A stretch of 64,000 nt of DNA, taken from Cyclobacteriaceae bacterium. Its GTDB lineage: Bacteria > Bacteroidota > Bacteroidia > Cytophagales > Cyclobacteriaceae. A program made the position numbers and the translations under genes. The stretch covers positions 170,512-234,511 of the forward strand of contig BPHC01000006.1 of the NCBI GenBank assembly GCA_026003355.1. The letters run 5' to 3'. Shown here piece after piece: positions 44,291-53,821 of this stretch (positions within the stretch are counted from its first letter, which is position 1; each line of letters starts with the position of its first letter). The notes under the pieces are model-generated. The model saw only the letters and a list, made by a program, of their open reading frames with translations, did not search any database and was not told where the DNA came from.

Positions 44291-46372
44291 TCAGTATCCT
44301 CCGTAAAATTTTCGCAAAAACCACTCGGCCGATACCAGCACCAGCAACAGGATCAATATCCACGGAATATTAAGTGCTGCCGTATAGCGCTCTTCGCTGT
44401 GCACCACATAGCGCGCCGGGGTGCGGGTAAGTTCTTCGGCCAGCTTATCCCACTCATGCAGGTGGTAAAAACGGCCGCCCGTTTGTGCCGAAAGCCTGCG
44501 CAACTGGCCGTAGTCGGCTGTAAGGTTTTGCATTTCGAGCTTACGGCCCGTTACCACAAACTGCCCGTTTACCTTTTCGGGTTTTGCGTTAACTTCGGTG
44601 GTTGCCGTAAAACGATAGGCCCCTTCGGGTAAACTGTAAACCGAGTAGCGGGACAGGGAAGGCTGCACCACGTAACTATAGGCGCTGCGCCGGTTCTGCT
44701 CATTAAAAATTTCTATGGTAACCGTGTTGCCAAAAACCGGTTCAAAAATTTCGTTGTACACTTCGCTTTCCAGCACTACGGGCTCGTCACGGGTAAATTC
44801 CGGTTTTACCGGGTAACACCTGAACCTCCTTTTGTCTTCGGCAGTAACCAGAAACTGAATGAATTTCGTAAACAATTCATCTGTAATTTCAGTCCGGCCG
44901 GTTTTTGCATATTCGTACATCCGCCAGCGGTAAATGCCTTCACCCAGCATAACGCCGGTTTTGCGGCTTTCTTCAATAAAATAGGCCAGCATGGGCCGAT
45001 CGGTAACCACACTGCCCACCTGTTGAAACAACACAGGAATTACCTGAGGCGAAACCCGCATCTTTCCGAAGTGCACCGGTAAAGGCGGCATTTCGGCCAG
45101 TATGGCAGATGTGTTTTCAGGCAGGGTAAACAAACTGAACTGCGGGTTAAGCGAGGGGGTAACTTCATCGAACTGGCGGGGTGGCGTTTCAAAGCCAAGG
45201 GGCCGTTCGGGTTGCACCAGAAAATTTACGTCGGTTGTGCCTCCTGCAATGAACAGGCGGGGCAGTTTAAATTCTGCCAACCGAAGGGTCAGATCCCGCA
45301 ATCGCCCTCTGAAATCGGGCAACTGGTAAAAAATTACCAGGTCAATATTTTCTGCTTTCAGCTTGTCGGCTGGCACTTCGGTTACCCCAGGCAGGTGCAG
45401 CATGATTTCGTAGTTGTTGTTGCTTTCCAGAATGGTGCGCAGTGTTCCCAGGTCGGGGTGGGGAGCTGCAGCTGCAATCAGAATTTTGCGACGGCCCCTG
45501 ATTACCTCGACAAACAGGGTAGCACGGTTATTTAAGGGGTTGCTCTCTTCTGGCAGAACCTCAGCAACCACTTCCCAGCGCTGCAGGCCTTCGCCGGTGG
45601 CTTCGGTTGCGAATTCAACGGCAATAAAACCCGATGCCGGAACGCTCATCTGTTGCTGTTGAACAACACGGCCCTGGTATAACAAATTAATCTTAATCTG
45701 TCTGCCCGTAAAACCATGTGCTGTAATTTCGGCACGCACCGGAAACCTGCTGCCCTGGTAGGCAATTTTGTTATACCACACATCGCGTATGGAAAGGTCG
45801 GGTTTTCGTACCGTATCGCCCACCCCAAGGGTATAGACTGCTGCCGGAAAGGCCACATCAGCGGGCGCCAGTCCGGCATTGTAGATGCCATCCGATACCA
45901 GTAGCACTCCCTCCAGCTGACGGTCTTCGTAGCGTTCGGCAACAAGCCTGAGCGCTTCGCTGAGGTTGGTTACGGGCTCATTGAAATTAACCTGTTGCAG
46001 TTCTGTTGCGCGTATGCCCAGAAGGGGCACCTCATAGTGTTCCTTTTCAAGCTCTTCCTTCAGCCTGGCCAGGCGTTGCACCACATCTTGCCGGGCCGGT
46101 GAGTCGAGCATCGCCTGCACGGAGGCTGAGTTATCGAGCAGAATAGCAAAAACAGGTTCCTCATACCGGTTTTCAATATGCCGCAGCATAAAGTTCAGCA
46201 ACAGCAGGGTGAGCAAAAAAACCAACACCCAGCGCAGGGCCGCAAGTACCAGGTTAAGTCTCGTGCCCCAGGGCCTCACGGCACGGAAATACAGCACCAG
46301 GGTATAAGCTGTGGCCGCCAGTACACAAATCAATATCCAGGCAGGCGAAACTTCGAACAGGAGTTTAGTCAT
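44291..46372 (-). CDS. Membrane protein with von Willebrand A-like domain
   Basis: 693 residues. Two N-terminal membrane helices (WILICVLAATAYTLVLYFRA; LRWVLVFLLTLLLLNFML) and one C-terminal (IPWILILLLVLVSAEWFLRK) frame a large outer part. The VWA-like region starts at about residue 74 with a MIDAS-type FAILLDNSASVQ and contains GVLLVSDGIYNAG; a second part (RKILIAAAAPHPDLGTLRTI) looks like the glutamine-amidotransferase-like half of such proteins. Function unknown; the family occurs widely in Bacteroidota next to unrelated housekeeping genes, here rarA two bases upstream. Confidence 0.8.
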   Translation of the reverse strand: MTKLLFEVSPAWILICVLAATAYTLVLYFRAVRPWGTRLNLVLAALRWVLVFLLTLLLLNFMLRHIENRYEEPVFAILLDNSASVQAMLDSPARQDVVQRLARLKEELEKEHYEVPLLGIRATELQQVNFNEPVTNLSEALRLVAERYEDRQLEGVLLVSDGIYNAGLAPADVAFPAAVYTLGVGDTVRKPDLSIRDVWYNKIAYQGSRFPVRAEITAHGFTGRQIKINLLYQGRVVQQQQMSVPASGFIAVEFATEATGEGLQRWEVVAEVLPEESNPLNNRATLFVEVIRGRRKILIAAAAPHPDLGTLRTILESNNNYEIMLHLPGVTEVPADKLKAENIDLVIFYQLPDFRGRLRDLTLRLAEFKLPRLFIAGGTTDVNFLVQPERPLGFETPPRQFDEVTPSLNPQFSLFTLPENTSAILAEMPPLPVHFGKMRVSPQVIPVLFQQVGSVVTDRPMLAYFIEESRKTGVMLGEGIYRWRMYEYAKTGRTEITDELFTKFIQFLVTAEDKRRFRCYPVKPEFTRDEPVVLESEVYNEIFEPVFGNTVTIEIFNEQNRRSAYSYVVQPSLSRYSVYSLPEGAYRFTATTEVNAKPEKVNGQFVVTGRKLEMQNLTADYGQLRRLSAQTGGRFYHLHEWDKLAEELTRTPARYVVHSEERYTAALNIPWILILLLVLVSAEWFLRKFYGGY

Positions 46373-46374
46373 GG

Positions 46375-47643
46375 TTAATATCCGTATTTATCTTTCCAGC
46401 ATTCCCGCAGATACCTTCGCATTTCTTCCTCGCGCATATTGTTGCCCGGTTCGAAAAATTTCATTCCGCTTATGGAGTCGGGAAGAAACTCCATGTCCGC
46501 AAAGTTGCCTTCAAACTGATGGGCATACTTATAGCCCGAACCATAGCCCAGTTCCTGCATGATGCGGGTAGGTGCGTTGCGCAATGAAAGGGGTATGGGT
46601 AAATCACCCCGTTCCTTAACGGTTTGCAGGGCCTTTTCAATGGCGGTGTAGCTGCTGTTGCTTTTTGGCGAGCAGGCCAGGTAAATAGCGCATTGTGCCA
46701 GAATAATGCGTGCTTCGGGATAACCTATAACATCAACAGCCTGAAAAGCAGCCGTGGCAAGCAACAGGGCATTGGGATTGGCATTGCCTATGTCTTCAGA
46801 CGCAAGAATAACCATTCTGCGGGCTATAAACCTTACGTCTTCGCCCCCCTCAATCATCCGTGCCAGGTAATACAGCGCAGCATTGGGGTCGCTGCCGCGA
46901 ACAGATTTGATAAAGGCCGAGATGTTATCATAATGTTGTTCTCCGCTTTTATCGTACAGAGCAACTTTTTGCTGTGCAGTTTTAATTACCGTTTCATCGG
47001 TTACAACAACGGGGTCTGGATTACCGGCCACCACAAGCTCCAGCAGGGTAAGGGCCCGGCGTGCATCGCCACCGCTTAGGCGCAGCAGGGCTGCCGTTTC
47101 GCGCAGTTCAATTTTCCGGTTTTTAAGAACTTCATCTTTTTCGCAAGCCCTTTGCACCAGTGCCAAAATATGGGTGGGCTCAAGCGGCCTTAGCACATAC
47201 ACCTGGCATCGCGAAAGCAAGGCTGCGTTTACCTCAAAAGAGGGGTTTTCGGTGGTGGCCCCAATAAGGGTTATTATTCCTTTTTCCACCGCTCCCAGCA
47301 GGGCATCCTGCTGCGCCTTATTAAACCGGTGGATTTCATCTATGAAAAGTACTGCCTTACCCGAATTGCGGGCCCGCTCTATTACCTCGCGCACGTCTTT
47401 AACTCCGGCGCTTATGGCACTTAGCGCATAGAACGGACGTTTTACCTCATTGGCCACAATGTTGGCCAGGGTGGTTTTGCCCGTGCCGGGCGGGCCCCAC
47501 AAAATCATGGACGGCACCTGGCCGGTGCGTACCGACTGCCACAAAACACTTCCCTCACCGGTAAGGTGTTCCTGCCCTACCAACCCGGTAAGTGTTGAAG
47601 GCCGCATGCGCTCGGCCAGGGGTGGAAGCATTAAGAAAGTCAT
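46375..47643 (-). CDS. rarA: Replication-associated recombination protein A (MgsA/RarA)
   Basis: AAA+ ATPase acting at stalled replication forks. 422 residues with Walker A GPPGTGKTTLANIVANEV, Walker B AVLFIDEIHRFNKAQQDALL, sensor 1 IGATTENPSFEVNAALLSRC and the C-terminal tetramer domain (DPNAALYYLARMIEGGEDVR). Ends two bases before the VWA gene. Confidence 0.95.
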   Translation of the reverse strand: MTFLMLPPLAERMRPSTLTGLVGQEHLTGEGSVLWQSVRTGQVPSMILWGPPGTGKTTLANIVANEVKRPFYALSAISAGVKDVREVIERARNSGKAVLFIDEIHRFNKAQQDALLGAVEKGIITLIGATTENPSFEVNAALLSRCQVYVLRPLEPTHILALVQRACEKDEVLKNRKIELRETAALLRLSGGDARRALTLLELVVAGNPDPVVVTDETVIKTAQQKVALYDKSGEQHYDNISAFIKSVRGSDPNAALYYLARMIEGGEDVRFIARRMVILASEDIGNANPNALLLATAAFQAVDVIGYPEARIILAQCAIYLACSPKSNSSYTAIEKALQTVKERGDLPIPLSLRNAPTRIMQELGYGSGYKYAHQFEGNFADMEFLPDSISGMKFFEPGNNMREEEMRRYLRECWKDKYGY

Positions 47644-47706
47644 ATTGCAAGGTAACGAGCCTTCTTCAAACTTATCAGGAACCGGGGTGGCTGCATACCG
47701 GTTTTA

Positions 47707-47738
47707 TTTGCCCGGTAATGCAAAACTTTATATCTTTG
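47707..47738 (+). promoter_or_regulatory. Bacteroidota-type promoter for the initiator tRNA
   Basis: TTTG (47707-47710), 20 bases, TATCTTTG (47731-47738). Both match the -33/-7 consensus of Bacteroidota primary sigma. The tRNA begins 11 bases later, which fits the usual -7 to start distance plus a short leader. Confidence 0.75.
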
Positions 47739-47748
47739 TAGCCCAAAT

Positions 47749-47821
<73 letters not shown>

Positions 47822-47879
47822 CTGTCAGGGCAACAATTGTTGCCCTGTATTTTTTTTAAGCGGTGTATCGCACAGGGCC

Positions 47880-48770
47880 ATGGCGGAAAAAGCATTTAAA
47901 TGTGGGTATGTAAGCATAGTGGGCCGTCCTAATGTGGGCAAATCAACCCTCTTGAACCGCCTGGTGGGCGAACGGCTGTCCATAATTACCCCGAAAGCAC
48001 AAACTACCCGCCATCGTATTCTGGGTATTTTGCAGGGCGAAAACCACCAGATTATTTTTATTGATACCCCCGGCATAATAGAGCCAAAATACGCGCTTCA
48101 CGAAGCCATGATGAACTATGTGCGCACATCGGTTGAGGATGCCGACCTGATTGTACTGCTGGTGGAACCGGAAGAAGAATTTGACGGGGCAATAGCTGAC
48201 CGGCTTAACAGGCGTGAAGTGCCATTGATTGTGGCCATAAACAAGTCAGACCTGCTTAATCCCGCACAAACCGCTGAAAAAATCAAATACTGGCAGCATC
48301 ATTACCCCCGGGCAGTACAGGTTATGGACATTTCGGCAGCCAGCGGAAGCAACTGCCACAACCTGCTGCTGGCCATTCTGGAACATCTGCCCGAACACCC
48401 GCCTTACTTTGAACGCGATGAGTTAACCGACCGCTCCGAGCGTTTTCTGGCTGCTGAGCTGTTGCGCGAAAAAATCTTTCTTCATCTGTCGCAGGAGGTT
48501 CCCTACAGTACCGAAGTAACTATTACCAGCTTTAAGGAAGAAGACAACCTGCTGCGCATTAGCGCTGAAATTTATGTTGAACGCCCTTCGCAAAAAGGAA
48601 TACTTATCGGGAAAAACGGTTCCATGCTTAAAAAACTGGGCTCCGAAGCCCGCAAAGACCTGGAAGCTTTCTTTGGAAAAAAAGTATTCCTGGAAACCCA
48701 TGTAAAAGTGGCCGAAAACTGGCGAAGGGAAAAAGCCCGGCTTAAACAATTCGGGTATCTGGAAGACTAA
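47880..48770 (+). CDS. era: GTPase Era
   Basis: Ribosome small-subunit assembly GTPase binding 16S rRNA. 296 residues: G1 GRPNVGKSTLLNRLVGE, G2 in PKAQTTRHRI, G3 DTPG, G4 NKSD, then the KH domain with SQKGILIGKNGSMLKKLG and the end RLKQFGYLED. Stands 58 bases after the initiator tRNA and 23 bases before der, so translation and ribosome assembly functions are grouped. Confidence 0.96.
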   Translation: MAEKAFKCGYVSIVGRPNVGKSTLLNRLVGERLSIITPKAQTTRHRILGILQGENHQIIFIDTPGIIEPKYALHEAMMNYVRTSVEDADLIVLLVEPEEEFDGAIADRLNRREVPLIVAINKSDLLNPAQTAEKIKYWQHHYPRAVQVMDISAASGSNCHNLLLAILEHLPEHPPYFERDELTDRSERFLAAELLREKIFLHLSQEVPYSTEVTITSFKEEDNLLRISAEIYVERPSQKGILIGKNGSMLKKLGSEARKDLEAFFGKKVFLETHVKVAENWRREKARLKQFGYLED

Positions 48771-48793
48771 ACCCTGATTAACCCTATACCCCA

Positions 48794-50101
48794 ATGGCCA
48801 ACATAGTAGCCATAGTAGGACGTCCAAACGTAGGCAAATCGACCCTTTTTAACCGGCTTATTGAAAAACGACAGGCCATTATGGACGATGTGCCGGGCGT
48901 AACACGCGACCGCCACTATGGTTATGCCGAATGGACCGGCCGTTACTTTACTGTTATCGATACGGGAGGCTATGTTACCGGCTCGGAAGACAAATTTGAA
49001 TCTGAGATAAGAAAGCAGGTAGAGCTTGCGCTGGAAGAGGCCACCGTGGTGATTTTTGTAGTCGACTGCCGGGACGGCCTTACCGGCCTTGATAAAGATT
49101 TTGCACGGGTTATCCGCGCTTCGGGCAAACCAGTGCTGGTGGCCGCCAACAAAGCCGATACCCCCGATAAAACCCTGCTGGCAGGGGAGTTTTACCAGAT
49201 GGGCTTTGAACAGGTTTTTCCGGTTTCGGCTGAAAACGGTCTGGGAACAGGGGATTTGCTGGATGAACTGGTAAAGTATTTTCCTACTGAAGGCACGGAT
49301 GATCCCTATGCCGGCATACCGAAAATTGCCATTCTGGGCCGCCCCAACGTGGGCAAGTCGTCACTGCTCAACGCCCTGTTGGGCCATGAGCGTAGCATTG
49401 TTACCGATGAGGCCGGCACCACGCGCGATGCCATCCACTCACATTATAAACTTTACGGCAAGAACTTTATACTTATCGATACGGCCGGTATACGCAAAAA
49501 ATCAAAAGTACGTAACCATATTGAGTTTTATTCTGTTTTGCGCTCACTGCGCGCCCTTGAAGAAAGCGATGTATGCATTGTGGTGCTCGATGCCACACGG
49601 GGCATTGAATCGCAGGATGTAAACATCATTAGCCTGGCCCACCGCCAGGGAAAGGGCATAGTAATACTGGTAAACAAATGGGATGCCGTGGAAAAAGACA
49701 CCAAAACGGCCGACCGCTACAAGAAGGAAATTGCGGCCAAACTGGCGCCCATTGACTATATCCCCATCTTGTTTGGGTCGGCCGTTACGCGTCAGCGCAT
49801 TTTTCAGGTAATTGAAGAGGCGGTTGAGGTATACCATAACAAAACCATTAAAATACCCACATCCAGACTCAATGAAGCCATTTTGCCCGAAATTGAACGA
49901 TACCCTCCCCCGGCCGTAAAAGGAAAGTTTATTCAGATAAAATACCTTACCCAGGTAAATGCCCGGTTTCCATCGTTTGCGCTTTTCTGCAACCTGCCCC
50001 AGTACATCCAGCCGCCCTACGAGCGCTACCTGGAAAACAAAATGCGTGAGCATTTTGGACTGAAAGGCGTGCCCATACGATTGATTTTTAAAAAAAAATA
50101 A
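48794..50101 (+). CDS. der: GTPase Der (EngA)
   Basis: Double-GTPase needed for 50S ribosomal subunit maturation. 435 residues with two G domains (GRPNVGKSTLFNRLIEKRQA near residue 8; GRPNVGKSSLLNALLGHERS near residue 182), each with DTGG or DTAG and NKAD or NKWD motifs, and a KH-like C-terminus ending HFGLKGVPIRLIFKKK. Likely in one transcript with era. Confidence 0.96.
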   Translation: MANIVAIVGRPNVGKSTLFNRLIEKRQAIMDDVPGVTRDRHYGYAEWTGRYFTVIDTGGYVTGSEDKFESEIRKQVELALEEATVVIFVVDCRDGLTGLDKDFARVIRASGKPVLVAANKADTPDKTLLAGEFYQMGFEQVFPVSAENGLGTGDLLDELVKYFPTEGTDDPYAGIPKIAILGRPNVGKSSLLNALLGHERSIVTDEAGTTRDAIHSHYKLYGKNFILIDTAGIRKKSKVRNHIEFYSVLRSLRALEESDVCIVVLDATRGIESQDVNIISLAHRQGKGIVILVNKWDAVEKDTKTADRYKKEIAAKLAPIDYIPILFGSAVTRQRIFQVIEEAVEVYHNKTIKIPTSRLNEAILPEIERYPPPAVKGKFIQIKYLTQVNARFPSFALFCNLPQYIQPPYERYLENKMREHFGLKGVPIRLIFKKK

Positions 50102-50144
50102 GCCGGGCCCCCTAAAGCTATTTTAAGCTGAAAAATTAAAGTTG

Positions 50145-50152
50145 TATATTTG
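50145..50152 (+). promoter_or_regulatory. -7 element before the 58-residue lipoprotein
   Basis: TATATTTG matches TAnnTTTG exactly, 30 bases before the ATG; a TTTT at 50121-50124, 20 bases upstream, may serve as the -33 half. This suggests an independent, possibly strong promoter. Confidence 0.6.
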
Positions 50153-50182
50153 CACCTGTTTAATTCAAAAAACCTGTAAACT

Positions 50183-50359
50183 ATGAAAAAGTTGTTTGCA
50201 CTTGCACTGGTTTGCGGCTTTGCTTTTGCTTTCGCTGCCTGCGGCAAGAAAGCCGAAGAAGCCACTACCGAGCCTGCTCAAACCGAAACTCCTGCTGCTG
50301 AACCGGCTACCGAAACTCCTGCCGATTCGACCGCAGCCGATTCTACTGCAGCTCAGTAA
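50183..50359 (+). CDS. Small Ala/Thr/Pro/Glu-rich lipoprotein
   Basis: 58 residues, easily missed. MKKLFALALVCGFAFAFAAC is a classical signal peptide with a lipobox-like FAAC, followed by GKKAEEA and a low-complexity tail made of TETPA/AADSTA-type units. Low-complexity small lipoproteins like this are common and abundant in Bacteroidota; function unknown. Flanked by a -7 element on the left and a hairpin terminator on the right, so it is a complete single-gene unit between der and the SprT-like gene. Confidence 0.8.
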   Translation: MKKLFALALVCGFAFAFAACGKKAEEATTEPAQTETPAAEPATETPADSTAADSTAAQ

Positions 50360-50386
50360 TAAACCAGTTGCTTAAACATTCCCGGG

Positions 50387-50414
50387 AAGGCTTTAGACAA
50401 CTAAAGCCTTTTTT
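50387..50414 (+). terminator. Rho-independent terminator after the small lipoprotein
   Basis: Stem AAGGCTTTA / TAAAGCCTT with a GACAAC loop, followed by a T-run, 27 bases past the lipoprotein stop. Confidence 0.88.
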
Positions 50415-50425
50415 ATTTTTATGCC

Positions 50426-51052
50426 GTGCAAACCCCCGATCAAATCAGGCAACTGCTGGCAGCCAAAATACCCCAACAGGCTGTTCCGTACTGCGAATCG
50501 CTTTGGCACACCTGGCCATTTTCTTTAAAGCTGGCGGGCAGCCGCACCAGCAAAGCCGGTGATTTTACCGTGCGCAACAACCGGCTGTGTATATCGGTAA
50601 ACCGCAACCTGAATCCCTATCTGTTTCTGTTTACCCTTATTCATGAAATTGCCCATGCGGTGGTATACCGGCAATACGGCCGGAAGGTTAGCCCGCATGG
50701 CCGCGAGTGGAAAAATACATTCAGCGGGCTAATGGCGCCCCTGCTCGTCACAAAGTACTTTCCGCAGGATTTACTCGGGCATCTGCAAAGACATTTACAA
50801 AACCCTGCTGCCTCATCTTCTTTTGATCTGGCCCTTACCCGCTGCTTCCGGAAGTACGACCTGCACCCTGATGGGTTCATGTTACTGGCCGATTTACCGC
50901 AACAGGCCCTTTTCAGGCTTCAGCAGAGGTGGTTTATAAAGGGCCCTCTGAGGCGCAGCCGCTATGCCTGCCAATGTGTGCGTACCCAACGCATATACCT
51001 GGTGCCGGGACAGGCCCTGGTAAGTGTTGCCCAGCTGCCATTGTTTGCTTAG
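50426..51052 (+). CDS. SprT-like zinc metallopeptidase-domain protein
   Basis: 208 residues. The SprT core holds LFTLIHEIAHAVVYRQYGRK with HExxH and later PHGREWKNTF; the C-terminal part has a reduced Cys pattern (YACQC) where SprT proteins normally have a zinc ribbon. A GTG start is used; an ATG at 50421 is in another frame. SprT relatives bind DNA and may cut crosslinked proteins, but activity for this one is not known. Confidence 0.82.
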   Translation: MQTPDQIRQLLAAKIPQQAVPYCESLWHTWPFSLKLAGSRTSKAGDFTVRNNRLCISVNRNLNPYLFLFTLIHEIAHAVVYRQYGRKVSPHGREWKNTFSGLMAPLLVTKYFPQDLLGHLQRHLQNPAASSSFDLALTRCFRKYDLHPDGFMLLADLPQQALFRLQQRWFIKGPLRRSRYACQCVRTQRIYLVPGQALVSVAQLPLFA

Positions 51053-51066
51053 CAAAGCCGGTGCAA

Positions 51067-52968
51067 TTAAAATCTATACCTTACAAAGGCCTCGATGGCT
51101 TCATATTCGGCCAGGCCTAACCGGTTGTATGCTTCGGCAGTGGCATGGTTCCGGTCTTCGGCACGCACCCAGAACTCGCGTTTATCGGCACCCGGAAAAA
51201 GAGCGCTGTCCTTTTGCGACTGGTGCTTGAAAATAGCTCTGCGCTTGCGCAAAAGTTCATCCGGGCTTAGTGGCACAGCCATTTCAATCTGGTCAATATC
51301 CCACTCCTGCCAGGCCCCGCGATACAGCCACACATAGCAGTTTTTCATCCAGGGTTGCTTTTTCAGTTTGTCAAGAGCCCTGTAAATAGCCGCCAGACAA
51401 ACCCGATGCGTTCCGTGGGGATCTGACAGGTCACCGGCTGCGTAGATTTGGTGAGGTTTAATCTTTTCAAGCAGATTCATTAGAATTTTTACGTCATCAT
51501 CGCTGAGGGGTTTCTTCTTAACCAGCCCCGTTTCGTAAAAGGGCATATCAAGAAAATGAACCTGGCTATCGGGAATGCCTACATAGCGACAGGCGGCCTT
51601 GGCTTCGCCTCTGCGGATAAGGGCTTTGATGGTTAACACTTCGGGGCTATCGGTTGCAGCCGGTTTTTTCTTTTTTAATACCTCTGCTATTTTTCTGAAA
51701 AGCTTTTCGCTGCCCGGCCTGTTGAGCTGAAATGCTTCGCTGAAGTCGTTAACAAAATCGGCAAAGCGAATTACATCATCATCAAACACAGCAATATTTC
51801 CTGATGTTTGGTAGGCCACGTGCACTTCATGCCCCTGGTCAACCAGTCTGATAAACGTTCCGCCCATTGAAATTACATCGTCATCGGGATGAGGGGAGAA
51901 AATAACCACACGTTTGGGGTATGGCCTGGCGCGTTCAGGCCGGTTGGCATCATCGGCACGGGGTTTTCCACCCGGCCAGCCGGTAATGGTGTGCTGCAGT
52001 TGGTTGAATATTTTAATGTTAACCTGATAGGCCGACCCGTATTCGGTAAGGATATCGGCCATACCGTTTTCCATATAATCGTTGTTGGTTAATTTAAGAA
52101 TGGCCTTACCGGTTTTAAGGCTAAGCCAGACTACTGCCTTTCGCACCAGGCGGTCGGTCCAGCGGTTAACGGCCCCGATAAGCCAGGGTGTATTGATGCG
52201 GGTAAGCTCGGACGAGGCAGCCTCATCAAGTACCACCAGCGCATTTGGATGTAGTTGCAGAAACGAAGCGGGGTGCTGGTCAGTTACCGCACCCTCAACG
52301 GCTTTGCGTATCACCGGGGCCTTACCTTCGCCCCATGCCATCATAATAATGCGACGGGCTTTAAGTATGGTGCCAACACCCATGGTTATGGCTTTGGTGG
52401 GTACGTTTTCTTCGCCAAAAAAATCGCTGGCGGCATCCAGACGTGTAACCTGATCTAAAGTTATGAGTCGGGTTGCGGATTTTTCTGATGACCCGGGCTC
52501 ATTAAAACCAATGTGACCGGTGCGGCCAATTCCCAAAATCTGCAGGTCAATTCCTCCTAACCTTTCAATGTTCCGTTCGTAGTCGCGGCAAAACGATTCT
52601 ACCCTGCTTTTCGGAATGGTTCCATCAGGGATGTGGATATTTTTCCGTGGCAGATCGATATGGTTAAACAGGTGTTCATTCATAAACCGCACGTAGCTCT
52701 GCAACGAGTCGGGCTGCATGGGATAGTACTCGTCAAGATTAAAAGTGTGCACATTTTTGAAACTTAATCCCTCGCTTTGGTGAAGCCTGACCAGTTCTTC
52801 GTAAACGCGAACAGGGGTTGAACCGGTAGCCAAACCCAGCACACACGGCTTATTTTCTTTTTGTTTTTTGCGGATCAGGCGTTCTATTTCCCGGGCCACA
52901 AACACCGAGGCTTCTTCAGATGAAGGGAATATCTTAACGGGAATTTTTTCGGGTAATGAGTCTGTCAT
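51067..52968 (-). CDS. nagB: Glucosamine-6-phosphate deaminase fused to a PIG-L-type deacetylase domain
   Basis: 633 residues. The N-terminal ~280 form the NagB domain (VLGLATGSTPVRVYEELVRL, NLDEYYPM, GIGRTGHIGFNEPGS, SATRLITLDQVTR), converting glucosamine-6-P to fructose-6-P and ammonia. The C-terminal part from about residue 360 is a PIG-L/LmbE zinc-hydrolase fold with SPHPDDDVISMGGTF and DPHGTHRVCLAAI. Such fusions occur in Bacteroidota and could couple deacetylation of an N-acetyl sugar to deamination, which would replace a separate NagA; this is inference. Close to murQ and a sugar kinase. Confidence 0.93.
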   Translation of the reverse strand: MTDSLPEKIPVKIFPSSEEASVFVAREIERLIRKKQKENKPCVLGLATGSTPVRVYEELVRLHQSEGLSFKNVHTFNLDEYYPMQPDSLQSYVRFMNEHLFNHIDLPRKNIHIPDGTIPKSRVESFCRDYERNIERLGGIDLQILGIGRTGHIGFNEPGSSEKSATRLITLDQVTRLDAASDFFGEENVPTKAITMGVGTILKARRIIMMAWGEGKAPVIRKAVEGAVTDQHPASFLQLHPNALVVLDEAASSELTRINTPWLIGAVNRWTDRLVRKAVVWLSLKTGKAILKLTNNDYMENGMADILTEYGSAYQVNIKIFNQLQHTITGWPGGKPRADDANRPERARPYPKRVVIFSPHPDDDVISMGGTFIRLVDQGHEVHVAYQTSGNIAVFDDDVIRFADFVNDFSEAFQLNRPGSEKLFRKIAEVLKKKKPAATDSPEVLTIKALIRRGEAKAACRYVGIPDSQVHFLDMPFYETGLVKKKPLSDDDVKILMNLLEKIKPHQIYAAGDLSDPHGTHRVCLAAIYRALDKLKKQPWMKNCYVWLYRGAWQEWDIDQIEMAVPLSPDELLRKRRAIFKHQSQKDSALFPGADKREFWVRAEDRNHATAEAYNRLGLAEYEAIEAFVRYRF

Positions 52969-53020
52969 TTCTATGAAAAATATTTAAGCTCATCGCAGCG
53001 TTTAAGCAGCACCATGTTTA

Positions 53021-53821
53021 TTACCCGAACCGGGCAAGCACCTTTCTTACCGAACCGTACTGTTTGAGCAGCTGTTCGGCCCTGTGGGCAGGTACTTTCA
53101 GTTCTTCCATAATCATGCGCGTACCGCGTTTAATTAGTTTGTTGTTGGTAAGCTGCATATCTATCATGCGGTTGTCTTTTACCCTGCCCAGCTTGATCAT
53201 GGCGGTGGTTGAAATCATGTTCAGCACCAGCTTCTGGGCTGTGCCGGCTTTCATGCGTGTGCTGCCGGTAACCACCTCCGGGCCAACAATTACCTCAACG
53301 GGATAATCGGCATGGCGGGCCAGTTCGGTATTGGGATTGCAGGTAATGCACCCGGTTACAATACCATGCCGGCGGGCCATGCGCAGTCCGCCGGTTACAT
53401 AGGGCGTACGTCCTGATGCCGCAATACCCACCAGCACATCCCTTCGGCTAATGCGGCAGGCTTTCAAATCTTTCCAGGCCTGCTCCTCATCGTCTTCGGC
53501 AAACTCAACAGCCTTGCGAATAGCTCCATCGCCTCCGGCAATAATGCCTATTACCCGGCCATGGGGCAAACCATAGGTTGGCGGTATTTCGCTGGCATCT
53601 AAAATGCCCAGGCGCCCGCTGGTGCCTGCTCCTATGTAAAACAGGCGGCCACCGGCCTTCATTTTCCGCACAATGGCTTTCACCAGTTTTTCTATCTGGG
53701 GGACGGCCTTTTCCACGGCAAAGGGCACGGTTTTGTCTTCGTTATTAATAGCCCGTAATAAAGCGGCAACGCTTTGTTTTTCGAGTTTCCGGTAGGGCGA
53801 AGGCGATTCGGTTATGCTCAT
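53021..53821 (-). CDS. murQ: N-acetylmuramic acid 6-phosphate etherase
   Basis: Removes lactate from MurNAc-6-P to give GlcNAc-6-P during wall recycling. 266 residues from the ATG at 53821 (MSITESPSPYRKLEKQSV); a longer frame upstream is spurious. SIS-fold motifs RLFYIGAGTSGRLGILDASE, IPPTYG, VGIAASGRTPYVTGGLRMAR and GPEVVTGSTRMKAGTAQKLV are typical. Starts in an ATGA overlap with the kinase gene, so both are translated together. Product feeds the downstream nagB fusion. Confidence 0.95.
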   Translation of the reverse strand: MSITESPSPYRKLEKQSVAALLRAINNEDKTVPFAVEKAVPQIEKLVKAIVRKMKAGGRLFYIGAGTSGRLGILDASEIPPTYGLPHGRVIGIIAGGDGAIRKAVEFAEDDEEQAWKDLKACRISRRDVLVGIAASGRTPYVTGGLRMARRHGIVTGCITCNPNTELARHADYPVEVIVGPEVVTGSTRMKAGTAQKLVLNMISTTAMIKLGRVKDNRMIDMQLTNNKLIKRGTRMIMEELKVPAHRAEQLLKQYGSVRKVLARFG

